A stretch of DNA of 10,156 bases from Desulfoprunum sp. (GTDB lineage Bacteria; Desulfobacterota; Desulfobulbia; Desulfobulbales; Desulfocapsaceae): NCBI GenBank assembly GCA_030696435.1, contig JAUYSF010000109.1:1-10156 (forward strand), in the 5' to 3' direction. Both the position numbers and the translations under genes were made by a program. Shown here in pieces: positions 6,042 to 10,156 of this stretch; position 1 is the first letter of the stretch; each line of letters starts with the position of its first letter. The notes under the pieces were generated by a model. The model did no database searches, was not told the origin of the DNA, and saw nothing but the letters and a program-made list of their open reading frames with translations.

Positions 6042-6166
6042 ATTCCAATTCCAAATAAAGCGTTAACTTTGTTGGCTGCACTCTGCGGCTTCTCGCCGCA
6101 CGTGTATGTACTGTCTCGTCGCTGCTCGCTTGTCTTCGCGCTCTCATCTTGATGTGGAAATGGAAT
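6042..6166. repeat. MITE-like repeat, right copy (125 bp)
   Basis: Direct repeat of 5491-5618, beginning 10 bp after the CULT stop codon. Its ends are ATTCCAATTCCAAATAAAG and the same right terminus as the left copy, again 16/19 as inverted repeats. The interior contains a perfect hairpin TGCGGC-TTCTC-GCCGCA (6084-6089 with 6095-6100). In the left copy the equivalent place has TGTGC/GCACA, so the sequence changed while some pairing was kept. It sits between the converging CULT and SNF2 genes, where it might also work as a transcription barrier. Confidence 0.8.
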
Positions 6167-6175
6167 AATAGAGTT

Positions 6176-6200
6176 GAAGGCCGTTTCGCCTCAAGCCTTC
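6176..6200 (-). terminator. Possible weak terminator of the SNF2 gene
   Basis: GAAGGC (6176-6181) and GCCTTC (6195-6200) form a 6-bp stem with a 13-base loop, 8 bp downstream of the SNF2 stop on the minus strand. What follows, reading leftwards, is AACTCTATTATT, only moderately T-rich, so intrinsic termination is uncertain. Confidence 0.35.
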
Positions 6201-6208
6201 CTGCAGAA

Positions 6209-9200
6209 TTATTTCTCTTTGATCAGATCCAGAAGCTCCTCCGAGTTCATCTTGGCGCTTATATCACTACCTTGGAGCAGACTCCCGGCCAGATCGCGCT
6301 TTTCCTGATGGAGTCGCACGATCTTCTCCTCAATTGAATCTTTGCACACCAATCTATAGATAGTTACGGGCCGGGTCTGACCAATGCGGTGAGCACGATC
6401 AGAGGCCTGATCTTCAACGGCCGGGTTCCACCAGGGGTCCATATGGATTACGTAATCGGCCGCTGTCAGATTGAGTCCTAGCCCTCCCGCTTTGAGACTT
6501 ATAAGAAAGATATCACCTTCTCCGGCCTGAAATGCCTCAACCCTGTCTTTTCTGAGTTTGGAGCTGGTGCTCCCATCGAGATATTGATAGGAGATACCCC
6601 GCTTATCGAGAAATTCGCGGATGATCTGGAGATGCCCGATAAACTGACTAAAGACCAGGACCTTGTGGCGACTCTCGATCAGCTCTTCCACAATCTCGGA
6701 GAAGACTCTGAGCTTTGAGCTGACGATCTTGCTGTGAGGGTCGAGCAGACGGGGGCTGCAGCAGGCCTGCCGCAGTTTCATTATCTCGGTGAGGATCTGC
6801 AGATGCCTGCCTTTTTTATCTTTATTGCTCTCCAGTATATCCAGGGCGTTTTGTCGCAGAGCCTCGTAGAAATGGGTTTCATATTCTGTCATTTCCACAT
6901 TAAGGGTAATCTCGGTGCGGGATGGCAACTCTTCGAGAACCTCCGATTTGATACGTCTGAGGATGAAGGGACGGATCAATTTCTTCAGCTTCAATCGGGC
7001 TTCCCTGTCCTGATAACGTTCAATGGGCACGGCGAAGCGCTCATTGAAACTGGAGAGGGTGCCGAGAAGACCCGGATTGATAAAATGAAAGAGATTCCAG
7101 AGTTCCCCTAGATGATTTTCGATGGGCGTTCCGGTTGTAATCAGTTTGAATCGGGCCTTGAGAGACATTGCGGCCTTTGACCGTTTGGTAGCGGCATTTT
7201 TGATGGCCTGGGCTTCGTCGAGAATGATGGTTTGCCAAGGGACAGTGGCAAGAAGGTCCGTTTCCTGCTGTAACAGGGTATAGGTCGTGATCAGGAGATC
7301 AAACCGTCCGAGCTCTTTGATAGTTGTGGCCCGGTCTTTGCCGGTCAAGGTGACAATATTGATAGTCGGGGTAAAGCGGGTTACCTCTGTCTGCCAATTT
7401 GTTGAGACCGAGGTGGGAGCTACGACAAGCGACGGCCCATCTGCGGCATATCTGAGGATGATGGCAAGAGATTGCAGGGTCTTGCCAAGTCCCATATCAT
7501 CAGCGAGACAGGCGCCGACTCCCAGGTGGGCCAGACGTGCCAGCCAGTGATACCCCTCTTTCTGATAGTCACGTAGCTCTGCCTGGAGGGTGGAAGGGAG
7601 CTCCGGTTGAAATTCCTGGGAGGAGCGGATCTTTTCCAGTTGCTTCTGCCATCCTGCATCGATGCTGGTGGCAGCCAGGCTGAACAATTCTTCAAGAGGG
7701 AGGGCAGCCAGGGGGTGGATCAAGAGCTCATCCCCATTGTCGCCAGTGAATCCGGCTGAATAGATGTTCAGATCTTCCAGCCTTTTTCTGAACTCCTGGG
7801 TGAGAGCAATAAACTGGCCGTTGGCAATTTCAACAAAGCGCCCCGTTGATGTCTTAATGGTCGAGAGCAGATCCTTGAGTTTGATGACACGGTCTTGGTC
7901 GAGCTTCAGATGACCGTCAATGGCCAGCCAGTTTTGTCGGTTGGTGCGTACCTTCAGGTTGAGATTCTCAAGGGTGGCCTGGTGGGTGATCGTCAGTTTT
8001 TCTCCCTCGGGCCATTCTATAACCAATCTGTCCCGTATCGACTGAAGTTCGAGTAGGGCCTGGAGGCAGTCATCGGGGTCTTGTAGGTGCCATTCTCTTT
8101 CAGTTTCTCGCTCAAGATCGATGGCGAGATCAAGTATCGGACAGAGTTCTTCAATATCACGGGCCTTTTCCTCTTCCAAGGCAAGATTCCTCCGAGTCTG
8201 CAGTCTCTTGCCCTGAACTTCCGTCATGATATTTTCAACACCCTGGCCCGGTTTGAGGTAATGGGCACCTGCTGGAAAGGGTTTGACGAACATCTCGAGA
8301 CGAAAACCCGTACCGTAAGGAAGCAGATGCATATAAATAGTGGAATCGGCTTCAACAAACTCAATATTACTGTTTTTGTCTGCGGATCTGTCACCGGCAA
8401 TGGCCGAGTGGACCGTCATAAATGATGAACTGTTGCCGATGAGTTTGAGGACATGCTCGCTGGCGGAAATCGGTACGGCAAGTCCATCCTTGCCGATCTG
8501 GCGGGCAATTTCTCGATGTTTGTCGTTGATAGAGATGATCTTTACCCGCGTTGGGGTCTCGTGAAATATCGAAAAATTATCCGATGTTATTGGCTGAGCA
8601 AAGCGAATGAGAAGGTCTGTGCCCTTTTCTTCGACCAGCAGTTCGGGTTCTCCTGCAATGAATTCAACAAGCGTCGCCGGTGAATCGGCCAGGAACAGCA
8701 GTGGATGACCAATCATCGCCTGTAGGGCTTTTTCCATATCAAAATGGTGGCTTAAACTGTTTGTTTCAATGTTGTGAACCTGTTTGATGGCCGCACATAT
8801 TTTACGATCCTGAGGGCTGAGATAACTGAGTTTGGTTTGGTAAAGACGGGCCAGGGAGATCGGTCTTCCCTTGCTCCATTCCAAGGAAGGGCTGATTTTT
8901 TGCTCTCTTGGGCTGATGGCGATGGGCTGTACCGTCATATCGATCAGCCAAACCAGACGGATCTTCTGCTGGGAAGTGAGAGTTTCCTGTGACGTGGTTA
9001 TATGGAGAAGAGCCTGGAGAGCCCTTTTCCACGGTTCTTCGGGCTCAAAGAGGGAAATGATACCGGTAATACCTGTTCTTTCGCGGAGGCTTAAAACGAC
9101 GGACTGAAAAGAGGAGCCACCTTCCTGGGTTTTGGCGAGGATTTCAGCCGAAATAAGACTGAACAGGTGATAGTCGTATTGGAGGGCTTTTTCGTGCAGG

Positions 9201-10156
9201 TGGAGTAGCTCTGATTCGATTTCCGGCTGAATTGCGCTGTTCAACCAGTATTGGCAGAGGCCGGCAAAGAGCACGGTAAGGCTGTGAGTGCGAGCGCCTT
9301 CCGGCAGGGATATTTCAATCTGCTCGAGATTGCTGTTAAGGCGGGAATGGACAAGAGTTGCCAGGTAGTTATAGGCCTCATTTTCAGCTGCTGAGTGAAA
9401 GAGCGAAAGCGCGTTGGCTATCTGGGCTGCAATGGCATGGTAATCACCACTATCGCAGGCGTTGAGTCGGGCTAATATATACAAGAGTCCACATGGGCCG
9501 AAAAATGCCGCGCTGTTTCCAACATTGAGTTGCTGGAGAAAGTGGAGGTCCTGTTCAAATTGCTGCAGAGAATCTACAAAATTCCCCCGCAGAAAAGAAA
9601 GGGCGCCTTGGGCACCCGTTCCCTGGAAGGATTCAGGGCGCGAATGCAGGAGGTGCTCAGCACGGTCGATTTCACCCTGTAACAGATACTGGTTGAAGAG
9701 GAGGCGCTTGAAGGGCAGCTGCTCATCGTCGCTCAGATCCACGGAAGTTTGCTCTTTTTCAAGGAAATTGAGTATTTCTGGAAAAGGTGTAAGAGAAGCC
9801 TGACCGTATTGCAGCGCAATATTGAGGAGATAAAATCGAAACGATACTGGCAGGCTGGCAAACCAAAGGGCATCAAAGGGGGTATTTATGACCTGGACGA
9901 CCGGGGGGGTGGTGGAGACAAGATCGCGGCATTGGCCGGAGATGAAGTCAGCTGCATCTTCAATGAGCTCGAAATTTTGCAGATAAATGCCAATGCGCAT
10001 CTCTCTCATCGCACGCCAACAGCGGGTGGACCATTTCCCGTAGTAGTAGGAGGCCGGGGCTTCCTCTTGAATGATTCCAGCGTAGAGTGCGAGATTACCT
10101 TCTTGGAGGGCCTTTCTGGTGAGAATTTCAACCAACTCAGGAACACATCGACGATC
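6209..10156 (-). CDS. Large SNF2-family DEAD/DEAH-box ATPase/helicase, N-terminus beyond the window
   Basis: At least 1,315 codons. The frame is open to the right edge; the first candidate start is a TTG at 10135 with no clear RBS and no ATG before the edge, so the true start probably lies outside. Numbering from that TTG, the C-terminal 460 residues are a complete SNF2 motor: LRDYQKEGYHW (about 854), Walker A DDMGLGKT with K885, DEAQ box D973-E974, TTGTPIENHLGELW, VFSQFIGHLQII, ISLKAGGLGLNLT and DRAHRIGQ with arginine finger R1250. Such proteins use ATP to translocate along double-stranded DNA and remodel protein-DNA complexes. Residues 1 to about 460 look alpha-helical and repeat-like; about 470-840, starting at IGHPLLFL, look like the mixed accessory region seen ahead of the motor in other large bacterial SNF2 proteins. 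No nuclease, methylase or zinc-binding domain was recognised. The motor is certain, the cellular role unknown. Confidence 0.93.
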   Translation of the reverse strand, partial: DRRCVPELVEILTRKALQEGNLALYAGIIQEEAPASYYYGKWSTRCWRAMREMRIGIYLQNFELIEDAADFISGQCRDLVSTTPPVVQVINTPFDALWFASLPVSFRFYLLNIALQYGQASLTPFPEILNFLEKEQTSVDLSDDEQLPFKRLLFNQYLLQGEIDRAEHLLHSRPESFQGTGAQGALSFLRGNFVDSLQQFEQDLHFLQQLNVGNSAAFFGPCGLLYILARLNACDSGDYHAIAAQIANALSLFHSAAENEAYNYLATLVHSRLNSNLEQIEISLPEGARTHSLTVLFAGLCQYWLNSAIQPEIESELLHLHEKALQYDYHLFSLISAEILAKTQEGGSSFQSVVLSLRERTGITGIISLFEPEEPWKRALQALLHITTSQETLTSQQKIRLVWLIDMTVQPIAISPREQKISPSLEWSKGRPISLARLYQTKLSYLSPQDRKICAAIKQVHNIETNSLSHHFDMEKALQAMIGHPLLFLADSPATLVEFIAGEPELLVEEKGTDLLIRFAQPITSDNFSIFHETPTRVKIISINDKHREIARQIGKDGLAVPISASEHVLKLIGNSSSFMTVHSAIAGDRSADKNSNIEFVEADSTIYMHLLPYGTGFRLEMFVKPFPAGAHYLKPGQGVENIMTEVQGKRLQTRRNLALEEEKARDIEELCPILDLAIDLERETEREWHLQDPDDCLQALLELQSIRDRLVIEWPEGEKLTITHQATLENLNLKVRTNRQNWLAIDGHLKLDQDRVIKLKDLLSTIKTSTGRFVEIANGQFIALTQEFRKRLEDLNIYSAGFTGDNGDELLIHPLAALPLEELFSLAATSIDAGWQKQLEKIRSSQEFQPELPSTLQAELRDYQKEGYHWLARLAHLGVGACLADDMGLGKTLQSLAIILRYAADGPSLVVAPTSVSTNWQTEVTRFTPTINIVTLTGKDRATTIKELGRFDLLITTYTLLQQETDLLATVPWQTIILDEAQAIKNAATKRSKAAMSLKARFKLITTGTPIENHLGELWNLFHFINPGLLGTLSSFNERFAVPIERYQDREARLKLKKLIRPFILRRIKSEVLEELPSRTEITLNVEMTEYETHFYEALRQNALDILESNKDKKGRHLQILTEIMKLRQACCSPRLLDPHSKIVSSKLRVFSEIVEELIESRHKVLVFSQFIGHLQIIREFLDKRGISYQYLDGSTSSKLRKDRVEAFQAGEGDIFLISLKAGGLGLNLTAADYVIHMDPWWNPAVEDQASDRAHRIGQTRPVTIYRLVCKDSIEEKIVRLHQEKRDLAGSLLQGSDISAKMNSEELLDLIKEK

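Noticed and set aside
5491..6166. Repeats as integron attC sites flanking a gene cassette
   Set aside because: The size is similar to Vibrio cholerae repeats and the gene-plus-repeat layout is suggestive. However, the ends are ATTCCA...TGGAAT and lack the R-Y-Y-Y-A-A-C and G-T-T-R-R-R-Y core sites, and no integrase is visible.
6209..10156. SNF2 gene as part of a DISARM-like or other phage defence system
   Set aside because: The visible neighbours are a CULT gene and tetrapyrrole synthesis, with no methylase, phospholipase D or DUF1998 gene. The right-hand neighbourhood is outside the window, so the idea is unsupported here.

Overview
The window looks like a chromosomal segment of a sulfate-reducer-type deltaproteobacterium, probably of the Desulfobulbales/Desulfobulbaceae kind. 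This is an inference from three features: an adenylate kinase whose LID carries the Cys-X5-His...Cys-X2-Cys metal site known from Desulfovibrio, a fused CobA-HemD tetrapyrrole enzyme, and a hom/apgM-like/thioesterase gene cluster. No rRNA, tRNA, CRISPR array, phage gene or transposase is visible.

Layout. (1) Positions 1-2769, minus strand: a compact operon read leftwards. A sigma70-like promoter (2741-2769) precedes homoserine dehydrogenase (hom, with a C-terminal ACT domain). An archaeal-type phosphoglycerate-mutase homologue follows 15 bp later and is probably the missing homoserine kinase. A hotdog-fold thioesterase comes next with a 4-base ATGA overlap and runs off the left edge. (2) 2770-3021: divergent intergenic region with two small dyads in front of adk. 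(3) 3022-3790, plus: adenylate kinase with a strong RBS, followed by a hairpin and a good rho-independent terminator. (4) 3849-5426, plus: CobA-HemD fusion (uroporphyrinogen-III synthase plus its C-methyltransferase), feeding siroheme, cobalamin and, in sulfate reducers, siroheme-derived heme. (5) 5427-6208: an accessory-looking island. A 115-codon gene for a stand-alone CULT (cereblon-type, thalidomide/uridine-binding) domain sits between two similar direct repeats of 128 and 125 bp, each with 19-bp terminal inverted repeats, like two copies of a MITE. (6) 6209-10156, minus: a very large SNF2-family ATPase, incomplete at its N-terminus, with about 850 residues of poorly recognisable sequence ahead of the helicase core.

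How the genes fit together. The hom/apgM pair covers two consecutive steps of threonine synthesis (aspartate semialdehyde to homoserine to phosphohomoserine). adk and cobA-hemD are housekeeping genes with no obvious link to each other. The CULT gene has its own excellent Shine-Dalgarno sequence and is bracketed by mobile-looking repeats, so it is the most unusual part of the window. The SNF2 gene converges on it, and nothing in the sequence shows that the two work together.
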